Assembly (NCBI RefSeq): GCF_009601765.2
Contig: NZ_CP045699.1
Coordinates: forward strand, 2,418,001 to 2,482,000
DNA length: 64,000 nt
Source of the DNA: Vibrio algicola
GTDB taxonomy: Bacteria; Pseudomonadota; Gammaproteobacteria; Enterobacterales; Vibrionaceae
Reading direction: 5' to 3'
The first letter of the stretch is position 1; the number at the start of each line of letters is the position of its first letter. The translations under genes and the position numbers were made by a program. Below are positions 1-9,125 of the stretch, in pieces. The notes under the pieces were generated by a model. It saw only the letters and a program-made list of their open reading frames with translations. It was not told where the DNA came from and did not search any database.

Positions 1-161
1 GTGGCGTAAATATTGGCGCGAAATACGCTTACGACCGAACCTATCTACAAACATCGGCGGATATGACGTATTACTTTACCGAAAACATCGCCATTGGTGG
101 TGAAGTGAACTACGATGATCAGGTCCCTCATATTGGATTTTTCCTTAAGATCAGTAATTAA
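1..161 (+). CDS. Outer-membrane beta-barrel protein, C-terminal fragment
   Basis: The reading frame is already open at the window edge and stops with TAA at 159-161, leaving 52 codons of a C-terminus. The visible residues alternate polar and aromatic/hydrophobic positions (for example MTYYFTENIAIGGEVNYDD), as in the last strands of a small OmpA/OmpW-like barrel. The next gene, 21 bp downstream on the same strand, is also a small barrel, so the two may be tandem relatives. The N-terminus and signal peptide lie outside the window, so the family cannot be fixed. Confidence 0.6.
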   Translation, partial: GVNIGAKYAYDRTYLQTSADMTYYFTENIAIGGEVNYDDQVPHIGFFLKISN

Positions 162-182
162 CTCATTAATAAGGTCGGCTTT

Positions 183-800
183 ATGCTCAAATCTAATTCG
201 ATTAAATTTTTGCGTAACGTCGCACTGACCAGTTTAGCAATTTTGCCTTTTTTTACATCAGCTCAACCTTACCTTGGCCTCAATCTTGGTTTTGGTGTTT
301 CTGACCATGTCTATCATTCTGATATCGGTAATCTTGATCTTAGCCCTAATACTTCGAGCATCATCTGGGGTGGTGTTGCTGGCTATCAATTTACAGAACA
401 TTGGGGAGCAGAATTGGAGTATCGCCAATATAGAATGCACAATGAGGTCAGCGCCATCAAAGTAGCGACAACCGATAACAATAAGCAAGCTTGGGAATCG
501 AAAGGAACGGCTAAGCAGACTAGCTTTATCCCTATGTATTTTTATCCTTTAAATGATCAATGGCGGGTTAAATCAGGTATTGGAATCAGCTATACCCACT
601 ATGACTTTCAAATTAGAACCAATGAAACACAGACCACGACAACTCATTCAAGCTCACAAAATTATTGGGGTGGAATTGCAAGTCTTGGATTAGAGTTCAC
701 GGTCAACGATCAACTTACCTTAGGTATTACGAGCCAATATCAAGCGGATCAAGCCACTAAAACAGCCTCATTAAGCCTAAGCTCAAGTTACTATTTTTAG
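183..800 (+). CDS. Small outer-membrane beta-barrel protein (opacity/OmpA-barrel type)
   Basis: A 205-aa protein with a clear Sec signal peptide: basic start, hydrophobic core and a cleavage-like TSA/QP at about residues 25-28. The mature part begins PYLGLNLGFG and shows alternating beta-strand segments. It contains WGGVAGYQF and ends in aromatic residues (SSYYF), the usual C-terminal signature for BAM-dependent insertion. Size and pattern fit an 8-stranded barrel. The ligand or role cannot be told from sequence. It starts 21 bp after a preceding barrel gene with no terminator between, so co-transcription is likely. Confidence 0.75.
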   Translation: MLKSNSIKFLRNVALTSLAILPFFTSAQPYLGLNLGFGVSDHVYHSDIGNLDLSPNTSSIIWGGVAGYQFTEHWGAELEYRQYRMHNEVSAIKVATTDNNKQAWESKGTAKQTSFIPMYFYPLNDQWRVKSGIGISYTHYDFQIRTNETQTTTTHSSSQNYWGGIASLGLEFTVNDQLTLGITSQYQADQATKTASLSLSSSYYF

Positions 801-826
801 CACCAAACCCCACTATCCCATTGATT

Positions 827-1807
827 TTAGGAATCCGAAGGAAATACTACCCCAGTCTGACGGCGAATTTCAGTGGTAATACGAGACACGCCTAACGCAC
901 GAGCTTTTGCTTGCTGACATAATTGACCGCGTTTGATTTGCTGGGCGAAAATGCTGGCTTCATAAGTCATGGTATTTTCTAGTTGTGGCACTTGATAAGT
1001 CATCACCTCTTCACCACGCAGTTTTATATCCACATGATCGCACTCTGAAATATGAGGGATATGCATTACCCCCGCCTCACCTTGCAATTCAGTCGGTAAG
1101 ACAGAGTCCGACACTTTAGAATGGCAAATCACCACTTCAAACTCGGGATAAGTTAAAATGGCACTGCCATGCGCATCCACACCCGATTCAAGTAAGTGAG
1201 CACTCGCTTTAATGCTTTCCGGCTCACCAAATAACGCCACCGCACTAGAAACACAATAGAAGCCGATATCCATGATCGAGCCATTCGAAAAATCAGGATT
1301 AAAGGTATTCGGGTTTTCACCATCAAGGTAGCGCTGATAACGCGAAGAATATTGGCAGTAATGAATACTGACTTTATGCAGCTTACCCAGTTGCGGTAAG
1401 TGTTCGCTAATCAAGGCGAAGTTAGGTAAGTATTCAGTTTTAAATGCTTCAAATAACACCACATTATGTTGCTCAGCGACTTGGTACATATGCTCGGCTT
1501 GAGTGATGTTAGAGGCAACTGGTTTCTCACAAATCACATGTTTGCCATTTTCTAACATTAACACACTTTGCGAATAATGCAGTGAGTTGGGGCTAGCGAT
1601 ATACACCGCATCAAACGCATCACTTTGGGCCATTTCGGTGAGATCATCAAAACACACCGCATCTGAATTAAACGGCGCTGCAAACTCTTTGGCGCGCGCA
1701 GTATCACGAGAATACACCGCACTCAGTTCAAACTCTTTGACTTCCAATGCCGCTTGTACAAAACGCTCGGTGATCCAGTTAGTACCAATAATTGCCAGTC
1801 GTAACAT
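827..1807 (-). CDS. Gfo/Idh/MocA family NAD(P)-dependent oxidoreductase
   Basis: A 326-aa soluble protein. The N-terminus holds a Rossmann fold beginning LRLAIIGTNWITERF; the usual GxGxxG is relaxed to GTNWIT, which is common in this family. The EKP motif that carries the family lysine is at about residues 94-96 (CEKPVASN), after a typical SPNSLHY segment. The C-terminal half matches the alpha/beta substrate domain (MDIGFYCVSSAVALFGEP). Members act on sugars, inositols or related polyols; the substrate here is unknown. It is a single gene converging on the barrel gene at 183-800. Confidence 0.85.
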   Translation of the reverse strand: MLRLAIIGTNWITERFVQAALEVKEFELSAVYSRDTARAKEFAAPFNSDAVCFDDLTEMAQSDAFDAVYIASPNSLHYSQSVLMLENGKHVICEKPVASNITQAEHMYQVAEQHNVVLFEAFKTEYLPNFALISEHLPQLGKLHKVSIHYCQYSSRYQRYLDGENPNTFNPDFSNGSIMDIGFYCVSSAVALFGEPESIKASAHLLESGVDAHGSAILTYPEFEVVICHSKVSDSVLPTELQGEAGVMHIPHISECDHVDIKLRGEEVMTYQVPQLENTMTYEASIFAQQIKRGQLCQQAKARALGVSRITTEIRRQTGVVFPSDS

Positions 1808-1939
1808 AAGCTTGAACCTCTACTCTAAAATAAGAAAACCACAAAGCTCGCACTCTGTGGTCTTATTGTACATCTTCCCCTAAATAATAGTACCAAGGGG
1901 GAAGGCTTATGGTCATCTAACAACACTACACTTCTATTC

Positions 1940-2031
1940 ATATTGTTGATGGAGAAAAGTGTCAAAGAACATGGACGTTCTTTTTCAAGTGCCCATGGAC
2001 GGTTTAAACGTCTTTTCGTAATCAACAATAT
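1940..2031 (+). repeat. Dispersed hairpin element, copy A
   Basis: This 92-bp unit is bounded by ATATTGTTGAT (1940-1950) and its exact inverse (2021-2031). Inside, GGAGAAAAGTGTC is followed by a 7-bp hairpin AAAGAAC/GTTCTTT with loop ATGGAC, then CAAGTGCCCATGGACGG and a CGTCTTTTCG box that can pair back to GAAAAG. Related copies lie at 17321-17465, 39574-39720 and 51578-51668. It sits between the end of the peptide permease gene and the start of the oxidoreductase gene, both on the minus strand. No known name is recognised. Confidence 0.7.
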
Positions 2032-2084
2032 TAGCTAGAAATTTCATGCCATTAATCTTTGTCTCGATTAAGCCTTATATAGCT

Positions 2085-3053
2085 TTATCCTTTATACAGC
2101 TTAGGGTTAAATACATCCCGCAACCAGTCACCGAGTAAGTTAATCACCAACACTATAGTCACTAACACAATGCCAGGGAAAGCGGTGATCCACCAAGAAC
2201 CAGAGAAGATATAGTTAAAACCAATACTGATTAACGATCCCAGTGAAGGTTGATCAACCGGTAACCCTAAACCAAGGAACGACAACGCCGCTTCCGACAT
2301 AATGGCATTGGCAATTTGCACGGTTGAGATAACCAAGATTGGTGATAAACAGTTTGGCAGAATATGACGGAACATAATACGCGGTGAACGGAAACCCATC
2401 ACGCGTGCCGCTTCAACATACTCTTTCTTCTTTTCCGCTAATACTGAAGCACGAATGGTACGCGCATATTGCGGCCACTCAGCCACACCAATGATCACAA
2501 TCAGCATCAATACCGCATATTCACCGTAAAACTCACCACCAAAGCTGGCTTTGAAAATAGCCGACACGATGATCGCCACCATCATAGTTGAGAAAGACAA
2601 CTGCACATCGGCAAAGCGCATTAAAAAGCTATCAATGCGACCACCGAAGTAACCCGCCGATAAGCCAATGATTATGCCTAAAAATAACTGCAATGCCACC
2701 GCGCAAAAACCAATCATCAGCGATAATCGCGAACCATATAAAATAGTCGAGAAAATATCACGTCCTTGGTCATCCGTGCCAAGCCAGAACGCCGCATCGC
2801 CCCCTTCCATCCAAGATGGTGGCAGTTCGGAATCCATAATATCGATCGAGGTTAGGTCATACGGGTTCGTTGGGGCAATCCAAGGTGACAGTAATGCCGC
2901 CAAGAAAAAAGTTAAGAACACCGCAAAACTGACCATAGCCACTTTGTCGCGTTTAAAATAATATAAAAAATCCGACTGAGAAAAACGCTGCCAGCGGCTT
3001 GGCGCAACAGATGATGTAGTGCTGTTTGTTGTCATAGAATCCGCCATGATCAC
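2085..3053 (-). CDS. Peptide/nickel-type ABC transporter permease (DppC/OppC-like)
   Basis: A 322-aa inner-membrane protein with a soluble N-terminus followed by about six hydrophobic segments. It carries the permease EAA loop (EAARVMGFRSPRIMFRHILPN) that contacts the ATPase, and the DppC-type N-terminal extracytoplasmic segment (GTDDQGRDIFSTILYGSR). It is the last gene of a minus-strand importer cluster and overlaps the start of the neighbouring DppB-like permease by 4 bp (ATGA-type coupling). The imported substrate is most likely a di- or oligopeptide, by homology only. A downstream ATG (MADSM) two codons in is an equally possible start. Confidence 0.9.
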   Translation of the reverse strand: MIMADSMTTNSTTSSVAPSRWQRFSQSDFLYYFKRDKVAMVSFAVFLTFFLAALLSPWIAPTNPYDLTSIDIMDSELPPSWMEGGDAAFWLGTDDQGRDIFSTILYGSRLSLMIGFCAVALQLFLGIIIGLSAGYFGGRIDSFLMRFADVQLSFSTMMVAIIVSAIFKASFGGEFYGEYAVLMLIVIIGVAEWPQYARTIRASVLAEKKKEYVEAARVMGFRSPRIMFRHILPNCLSPILVISTVQIANAIMSEAALSFLGLGLPVDQPSLGSLISIGFNYIFSGSWWITAFPGIVLVTIVLVINLLGDWLRDVFNPKLYKG

Positions 3054-4033
3054 GCTCCCTTTCCAGTAATATTGACGGTTGGGTTAACCAAGCCATACAA
3101 CAAATCTACGATAGTGTTTGTCACCACAAAAATTAAGCCAACAAAGATAACGTAGGCGGTGATCAATGGGGTATCAACACGGTTAATCGCTTCAAGGAAA
3201 AGGAATCCGGTACCCGGCCATTGGAACACGGTTTCGGTTAAAATAGTGTACGCCACCATAGTACCAATTTGCACCCCACCCACAGTTAACACCGGTAACA
3301 TGGTGTTTTTGAGTGCGTGTTGGTAGTAAATTTTATTCAGTGATAAGCCTTTCGCTTTACAAAATTTCACATATTCCGAGCTTAATACTTCCAGCATTTC
3401 AGAGCGAACTAAGCGGATAAATAATGGCAGCATGATTGAGGCTAAAGAGATACAAGGCAACGCTAAGTGTGCCAACCCATCAAGGCTAAACAAGCCTGAG
3501 TTCCAACCGGTACCTAACACATTTACCGTTTCACCACGGCCATAAGACGGTAGCCAACCAAGCTCGATTGAAAATACATACATAAGTAGAATGGCGGTTA
3601 AGAACACCGGAATCGAGATCCCGATACTACTAAAGGCCATGATCGCTTTGGTGAGCCAACTTTTTGGATTAATGGCGGAATAAACACCAAGCGGAATGGA
3701 TAAAAAGACAATAATTAACGCCGCCCCAAACACCAGTTCTAGGGTCGCGACCAGTTTTTCAAGAATAACGTCTACCGCAGGCTTCTTAAAGAAATACGAC
3801 GTTCCTAGATCGCCCTGCACGGCATTAACAATAAAACGATGATATTTGACTACAAATGGGTCATTTAGCCCCATTTCATCGCGCAATACATCACGCTCAG
3901 CTTGAGAGACAGATTGTCCAACTAACTCACGCAACGGGTCACCTAGGTTATCCTGGATGGAAAACGCAACCAAACTGATCACAAACATCACTATCAGTGC
4001 CTGAAACAGGCGCTTGACCAGAAACGTAAACAT
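3050..4033 (-). CDS. Peptide/nickel-type ABC transporter permease (DppB/OppB-like)
   Basis: A 327-aa permease with the typical DppB N-terminus (first helix MFTFLVKRLFQALIVMFVIS), a periplasmic loop carrying DNLGDPLRELVG and GLNDPFVVKYHRF, and about six membrane segments. The EAA-like loop is YVKFCKAKGLSLNKIYYQHAL, followed by the conserved LPVLTVGGVQIG. It forms a heterodimeric channel with the DppC-like protein encoded by the overlapping downstream gene. A 216-bp gap separates it from the upstream binding-protein gene. No clear terminator was seen in the gap. Confidence 0.9.
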   Translation of the reverse strand: MFTFLVKRLFQALIVMFVISLVAFSIQDNLGDPLRELVGQSVSQAERDVLRDEMGLNDPFVVKYHRFIVNAVQGDLGTSYFFKKPAVDVILEKLVATLELVFGAALIIVFLSIPLGVYSAINPKSWLTKAIMAFSSIGISIPVFLTAILLMYVFSIELGWLPSYGRGETVNVLGTGWNSGLFSLDGLAHLALPCISLASIMLPLFIRLVRSEMLEVLSSEYVKFCKAKGLSLNKIYYQHALKNTMLPVLTVGGVQIGTMVAYTILTETVFQWPGTGFLFLEAINRVDTPLITAYVIFVGLIFVVTNTIVDLLYGLVNPTVNITGKGA

Positions 4034-4249
4034 CTCTTGCCCCTTAAAATTCCATGTAAATACTGAACATCGCGTTATGTACGATATGCCACAAGCAATG
4101 TCAGTTAATCCAATTTGACCGTATGATTCGACGAACCCATGATTGGGCTAACCAAAATCTTACTCGAAAAATACGGCCAATATATTGAGCTTCTTTTTAT
4201 AATCTAACGACTTATAACTTAGCCTTTACAACCAAGCTTTTATCACTGA

Positions 4250-5809
4250 TTATTTGTCATCGACTACCAGGTCACCGAAGTATGGGAATTCCATCGCATT
4301 CACAATCGGTTTCATGTGAACGTTAGATTTAGCGCCCCATGCAAGGTTCTGCCAATGTAGCGGAACAAAAGCCGCGTCGTCGTACAAAATTTTCTCCACT
4401 TTTTGCAGCTCTTCACCACGTTTAGTTGGATCGGTTTCCGTATTCGACATTTCAATCAGTTTATCGACTTCAGGGTTAGAGTAGTGACCACAGTTGTAAG
4501 CACCTTTACCGGTTTTTTCATTGCGAGTCATGGTTAAGAATTCCGTTAAGTTAGCGGAATCCTCGGTATCGGCATGCCAGCCAACCATTAAAATATCGGC
4601 TGAACATTTATCAAACTCTGGCCAGTATTGCGCTTTCGGCATGGTTTTCAGATCGACCTTGATACCAATTTTAGACAGCATAGCCGCCGAGGCTTGTGCA
4701 ATTTTTGCATCATTCACATAGCGGTTATTAGGCGCAATCATAGTCAAGCTTAAGCCTTTTTCATAACCTGCTTCTTTCATTAACTGTTTGGCTTTTGCAA
4801 GATCGTAACGAGGTTTCAACTCTGGATCATAACCGGCGTAACCCTCTGGGCTTTGTTGTCCTGCTGCGGTTGCAAAACCTTTCATGATACGTTTGGCAAT
4901 ACCTTCGTTGTTGATGGCATAGACAATCGCTTGGCGTACACGCTTATCTTTTAGCGCAGGGTTGCTATCTTGGTTCATCTGCAGAGTAATGATGCGCGTA
5001 CCCGGCAGCGTCACTAAATCGATACCTTTAGAATCAATCACACGTTTATGATCATTAGGGGCAACAGGCGCAATCACATCAACACCACCAGAAAGCAATG
5101 CGGCTACACGAGTAGCATTTTCTTTGATTGGTTTTAGGGTTAAGTGATCAACATTACCTTTTGAGCTTTTATCCCAGTAATCTTTAAAGCGTTCAAATTC
5201 TACTTTTACCCCTTGCTCACGCTCAGTCACGATAAACGGCCCCGTACCTGAAATATGAGTAGAAGCAAACGAGTTACCATGCTTCACGATTTCGCCTTTA
5301 TCGTGACCACTCTCGTCTTTACCCGAATAGAATTTACTATCCATTGGGAAGATATAAGTCGCAGATTGTAGAACAAGAGGGAATGCGCCTTTAGTGACAA
5401 GATCAACCGTGTAGTCATCCACTTTCACTGCTTTTTCAAATGGCGTGAAGATGCCTTTAAAATCGGCAGATGATTGCAGACGTTCGAACGTCCACACCAC
5501 ATCATCAGCAGTCAAGGTGTTACCAGAGTGGAATTTCACGCCTTTACGCAAATGGAAGCGCATAGTTTTTTCGTCAATACGTTCCCATTTTTCTGCTAGA
5601 CGAGCTTCAAATTCAAATTTTTGGTTATAACGAACCAGTGGATCAAATACCATATGTGATAACTGCAGCGTACCGCCAGACAGTTGCTCATGCGGATCCA
5701 TTGATACAGGATCGGCATCGTAAGCAACCGTGATATCGGCAGCCATAGCATTAAAGCTTAGGCCTGCGACCATCAATGCTGTCGCCAGTTTGGTCTTAAT
5801 GGTTTTCAT
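4250..5809 (-). CDS. Periplasmic peptide-binding protein of ABC importer (SBP family 5)
   Basis: A 519-aa protein with a Sec signal peptide (MKTIKTKLATALMVAGLSFN, cleavage near AMA/AD at about residue 23). The mature N-terminus DITVAYDADPVSMDPHEQLSGG is the standard opening of family-5 solute-binding proteins. It also has KWERIDEKTMRFHLRKGVKFH and TADDVVWTFERL. It captures the peptide and delivers it to the two permeases encoded downstream. The gene lies between the ATPase gene (upstream, 192-bp gap) and the permeases. Specificity (dipeptide, oligopeptide or other) cannot be read from the sequence. Confidence 0.9.
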   Translation of the reverse strand: MKTIKTKLATALMVAGLSFNAMAADITVAYDADPVSMDPHEQLSGGTLQLSHMVFDPLVRYNQKFEFEARLAEKWERIDEKTMRFHLRKGVKFHSGNTLTADDVVWTFERLQSSADFKGIFTPFEKAVKVDDYTVDLVTKGAFPLVLQSATYIFPMDSKFYSGKDESGHDKGEIVKHGNSFASTHISGTGPFIVTEREQGVKVEFERFKDYWDKSSKGNVDHLTLKPIKENATRVAALLSGGVDVIAPVAPNDHKRVIDSKGIDLVTLPGTRIITLQMNQDSNPALKDKRVRQAIVYAINNEGIAKRIMKGFATAAGQQSPEGYAGYDPELKPRYDLAKAKQLMKEAGYEKGLSLTMIAPNNRYVNDAKIAQASAAMLSKIGIKVDLKTMPKAQYWPEFDKCSADILMVGWHADTEDSANLTEFLTMTRNEKTGKGAYNCGHYSNPEVDKLIEMSNTETDPTKRGEELQKVEKILYDDAAFVPLHWQNLAWGAKSNVHMKPIVNAMEFPYFGDLVVDDK

Positions 5810-6001
5810 TGCATAACTCCTTCATGCGGGATTCATGTCCCTATCTATTTTATATTGCTCACACTAAGCATTAGCCTCTTCAAATAAAGGCATGCCTAGT
5901 CGAGCGGTTGTGTTTACATCGGTGATTTGTTGCGCTTTCTTTATTGAAAAGTCGCTCAATAACTGATTAATCAATGCATCAAAAATATGTCATATCAAAA
6001 A

Positions 6002-7717
6002 CTAAGCTATTTTTGCTTCTTCTCTTAAGCCCGTAAATTCAGGCATTAAAGAAATCAAATGTTTACTGTATTCATGCTGCGGATCAGTAAACAATTGCTC
6101 GGTAGGAGAAACTTCCAGTAACTCTCCCATTCTCATCACCCCAATTCGATCACACATTTGACGAATAACCGGCAAATCGTGACTGATAAATAGCATGGTG
6201 AGATTTAATTCATCTTGTAAGTCTTTTAATAGATTCAAGATCTGTGCCTGAACCGACACATCCAATGCTGAAGTTGGTTCATCACAAATCAATAAGCGTG
6301 GACGAGTGGCTAAAGCGCGGGCAATTGAGATACGTTGACGCTGACCGCCAGAGAATTCATGCGGATATTTCACCCCAGCCATTCGCCCCAGACCGACGTG
6401 ATCCAAAAGATCGTGCACGATCTGGCGAGTTTCGGTCTCATTACGCGTTAACTTATGAAAACGGATCGGCTCAGCAATGATGTCAAAAATCTTCATGCGT
6501 GGATTCATTGATGTGTAAGGGTTTTGAAACACCATTTGCATTTGGCGTCGAAACGGACGGCGCTCACGTTCCGATTTGATATTGGTAAGATTGATGCCCT
6601 CAAAAGTCACTTTGCCTTCATTGGGTGCATATAAACCCGCAATCACACGAGCAATGGTGGATTTACCCGAGCCAGACTCGCCCACCAAACCAAAGGTTTC
6701 CCCTTCATGGACTTGGAAAGTGACCTTATTTGAAGCTTGCACATATTCGCGGCGAGACTCGAACAAAGAGTCTTTGGTGATAAAACGCAAACTGACATTA
6801 TCCACATCGAGCAATGGACCCGTGTAATCACGTTGATCTTGGCTTTGACCTAACCAGTGATTTTTAACATCCAATGGCTCAAGTTCATGCGCTTCTTCGA
6901 TATAACTCACTAACGGGAAGCGATCAAACTTGGCATCTGAGCGTGGCACCGCTGAAATGAGACTGCGAGTGTAAGAATGCTCAGGAGTACCTAATACTTT
7001 GGCCGTTTCACCAAACTCAACCAAATCACCACGATACATCACAGCGATTTTATCAGTCACATTAGACACCACACCCATATCATGGGTTACCAACATACAA
7101 CCAACATTTTTTTGAATGCATAAGTCGCGGATAAGTTTAAGGATCTGATCTTGAATCGAGACATCTAGTGCCGTGGTTGGCTCATCGGCAATAATTAAAT
7201 CAGGTTCACCCGCTAAAGCAATCGCGATCACCACACGTTGACGCATACCACCAGAAAACTGATGAGGATATTGTTTAAGACGATTTTCTGGTTGTGGAAT
7301 ACCCACTTGATTCATTAATGACAGCGCACGATCGTAAGCTTCTTGATCGGACACTTTCATATTGGCGTGGATAGTTTCGGTCAGCTGATGCTCAACGGTA
7401 AAAAGAGGGTTAAGTGAGGTCATTGGATCTTGGAAAATAAAACCAATTTTAGATCCACGCACTTGTTTCATTTGCTCTGGGGTTAAACCCGATATTTTTT
7501 CACCATCCAGAAAGACTTCGCCACCAGCAATCACGCCAGGGGGACTAAGTAAATCGATTACGCCATTCCCAACGGTTGATTTACCAGCGCCGGATTCACC
7601 CACTACGCCAACGATTTCGCCGCGCTCGATGCTAAATGACAATGATTTTACTGCGGCATGAACCCCATGACGCGACGGGTATTCAATCCGCAGATCTTTA
7701 ACTTCTAAAAGTGGCAT
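6002..7717 (-). CDS. Fused two-domain ABC ATPase of peptide importer (GsiA/YejF-like)
   Basis: A 571-aa protein with two complete nucleotide-binding domains. Domain 1 has Walker A GESGAGKST (about 40-48), signature FSGGMRQ (154-160) and Walker B LIIADEP (174-180). Domain 2 has Walker A GESGSGKST (346-354), signature FSGGQRQ (455-461) and Walker B LLICDEP (475-481). One polypeptide thus does the work of separate D and F subunits. It is the first gene of the minus-strand importer cluster (ATPase, binding protein, permease B, permease C). The linker at about 265-300 is where the peptide-transporter C-terminal extension of domain 1 would lie. Confidence 0.92.
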   Translation of the reverse strand: MPLLEVKDLRIEYPSRHGVHAAVKSLSFSIERGEIVGVVGESGAGKSTVGNGVIDLLSPPGVIAGGEVFLDGEKISGLTPEQMKQVRGSKIGFIFQDPMTSLNPLFTVEHQLTETIHANMKVSDQEAYDRALSLMNQVGIPQPENRLKQYPHQFSGGMRQRVVIAIALAGEPDLIIADEPTTALDVSIQDQILKLIRDLCIQKNVGCMLVTHDMGVVSNVTDKIAVMYRGDLVEFGETAKVLGTPEHSYTRSLISAVPRSDAKFDRFPLVSYIEEAHELEPLDVKNHWLGQSQDQRDYTGPLLDVDNVSLRFITKDSLFESRREYVQASNKVTFQVHEGETFGLVGESGSGKSTIARVIAGLYAPNEGKVTFEGINLTNIKSERERRPFRRQMQMVFQNPYTSMNPRMKIFDIIAEPIRFHKLTRNETETRQIVHDLLDHVGLGRMAGVKYPHEFSGGQRQRISIARALATRPRLLICDEPTSALDVSVQAQILNLLKDLQDELNLTMLFISHDLPVIRQMCDRIGVMRMGELLEVSPTEQLFTDPQHEYSKHLISLMPEFTGLREEAKIA

Positions 7718-8086
7718 TACCAGACCTCTACTGCACTGACAGTTTTGTTCCCTGTCTGCAAAAAAAACGATTCCATTCGTATAATCCAGCCATTTTGTGA
7801 TGGTGGTTACAGATTATTGCACTCCAATTTGGCAAACAATTGATAAAAAAGCAACAAACACAGCATAAAAAATGGCTCACACGCACAAAACAGGCACAAA
7901 TAGTTAACAATAGACTAACATGTGGCATTCTAAACCAGATTTAACACCAAAAAATCGAACAAAACAAAACTATCATTAAGGCGTTGATTTAATTGATGAC
8001 ATTTAACTATAGAGGGGTTTTGAAAATATTTATGTTTAACCAAAAAAAGGAATTGATGAAGCGCTATTCACTAATATTTAAACGAA
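7718..8086. other. Non-coding gap upstream of the peptide importer
   Basis: About 370 bp of AT-rich sequence between the importer ATPase and the tRNA-operon terminator. It should contain the minus-strand promoter of the importer. A 66-codon minus-strand ORF here (7728-7928) has a Cys-rich, unlike-anything translation and no convincing ribosome site, so it was not called. No repeat or operator was recognised. Confidence 0.5.
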
Positions 8087-8115
8087 AAAAACCGCATCAT
8101 TACTGATGCGGTTTC
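8087..8115 (-). terminator. Rho-independent terminator, distal end of the tRNA-tail repeats
   Basis: Hairpin ACCGCATCA-ttac-TGATGCGGT, followed on the minus strand by a run of seven T. It lies just beyond the last tRNA-Pro tail repeat and would stop any minus-strand transcript reading through those repeats. Confidence 0.8.
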
Positions 8116-8123
8116 TTTAATGT

Positions 8124-8412
8124 GGTCGGTGAAGAGCTAGGTTTTGAATATCTGTGAACCCCCGATTGTCGGGGCTATGATCAAAAAAACCACTCATTGC
8201 TGAGGTCTTCTTAAATATGGTCGATGAAGAGCTAGGTTTTGAATATTTGTGAACCCCCAACTGTCGGGGCTATGATCAAAAAAAACCACTCATTGCTGAG
8301 GTCTTCTTAAATATGGTCGATGAAGAGCTAGGTTTTGAATATTTGTGAACCCCCAACTGTCGGGGCTATGATCAAAAAAAACCACTCATTGCTGAGTGGT
8401 TTTTTTTTAATA

Positions 8413-8413
<1 letters not shown>
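8124..8413 (-). repeat. Three tandem units (95, 95, 100 bp) derived from the tRNA-Pro 3' tail
   Basis: Units start at 8124, 8219 and 8314. Read on the minus strand, each contains a degenerate T-arm-like GGGGGTTCA, then a tail resembling the tRNA-Pro 3' end (CTCTTCAYCGACCA), then terminator-derived sequence with CAGCAATGAGTGG and a T run. Units 2 and 3 differ from each other mainly at their ends; unit 1 is slightly more diverged. They follow the last tRNA-Pro gene directly and lie between two terminators. The arrangement recalls the tRNA-tail repeats after tyrT in E. coli. Confidence 0.85.
8374..8408 (-). terminator. Bidirectional Rho-independent terminator after tRNA-Pro
   Basis: Stem ACCACTCA/TGAGTGGT with loop TTGC (8381-8400), flanked by A and T runs on either side, so it can act on both strands. 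It is the intact version of the terminator. The corresponding sequence in the other two tandem units has lost the pairing arm (CTGAGGTCTTC instead of CTGAGTGGT). Confidence 0.8.
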
Positions 8414-8489
<76 letters not shown>

Positions 8490-8582
8490 AAATTTTTCAT
8501 TTTACTTCATAATTGTTGGAAGGGTTGCCAACTGAAGTATTTCGCTTTAATCAAAGCAGGAAACCTAAGTTACCTTAAATAA

Positions 8583-8658
8583 TGGGGTGGCTAACGGGGC
8601 TTGAACCCGCGACAACCGGAATCACAATCCGGGACTCTACCAACTGAGCTATAGCCAC
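8583..8658 (-). tRNA. tRNA-His(GTG), distal copy
   Basis: A minus-strand cloverleaf GTGGCTATAGCTCAG with encoded CCA. The loop TTGTGAT gives anticodon GTG. The base before it (8659) is a G and can serve as the extra G-1 characteristic of tRNA-His. It is paired with the tRNA-Pro gene as a duplicated unit. Confidence 0.96.
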
Positions 8659-8700
8659 CATTAACTCTTAAAATACGCTTTAAAAGCGAACTTTATAATA

Positions 8701-8777
<77 letters not shown>

Positions 8778-8873
8778 AGTATTTCTTTTGCTTCATAATT
8801 GTTGGCAGGGTCACCAACTGAAGTCTTTTCGTTTCGACTTAATCAAAACAGGAAACTCAAGGTTACCTTAATA

Positions 8874-8949
8874 TGGGGTGGCTAACGGGGCTTGAACCCG
8901 CGACAACCGGAATCACAATCCGGGACTCTACCAACTGAGCTATAGCCAC
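8874..8949 (-). tRNA. tRNA-His(GTG), proximal copy
   Basis: A minus-strand cloverleaf with anticodon loop TTGTGAT (GTG) and encoded CCA, the same as the copy at 8583-8658. It follows tRNA-Arg in the operon, as hisR follows argX in E. coli. Confidence 0.96.
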
Positions 8950-8998
8950 CAATGGTGTTTCTTTTTTGCCGATTGTTACTTTCAAAGCATTCCAGAAA

Positions 8999-9075
8999 TG
9001 GTACGCCCGAAAGGATTCGAACCTTCGACCTTTGCCTCCGGAGGGCAACGCTCTATCCAGCTGAGCTACGGGCGC
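8999..9075 (-). tRNA. tRNA-Arg(CCG)
   Basis: A 77-nt minus-strand cloverleaf GCGCCCGTAGCTCAG with encoded CCA. The anticodon loop CTCCGGA gives CCG. It is the first gene of the operon, corresponding to argX of the E. coli argX-hisR-leuT-proM operon. The leuT position is absent here. Confidence 0.96.
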
Positions 9076-9096
9076 ATGCCCTATCGGCGGAGAAGA

Positions 9097-9125
9097 ATAA
9101 TACGGATATCGTACAGGATCGTCTA
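9097..9125 (-). promoter_or_regulatory. Predicted promoter of the tRNA operon
   Basis: On the minus strand, TAGACG (9120-9125) and TATTAT (9097-9102) are separated by 17 bp and followed by a GC-rich stretch before tRNA-Arg (TCCGCCG). An A/T-rich tract lies upstream. The -35 matches the consensus at four of six bases. Confidence 0.5.

Noticed and set aside
7728-7928. 66-codon Cys-rich minus-strand ORF upstream of the importer ATPase
   Set aside because: No ribosome site, odd composition and position in a probable promoter region.
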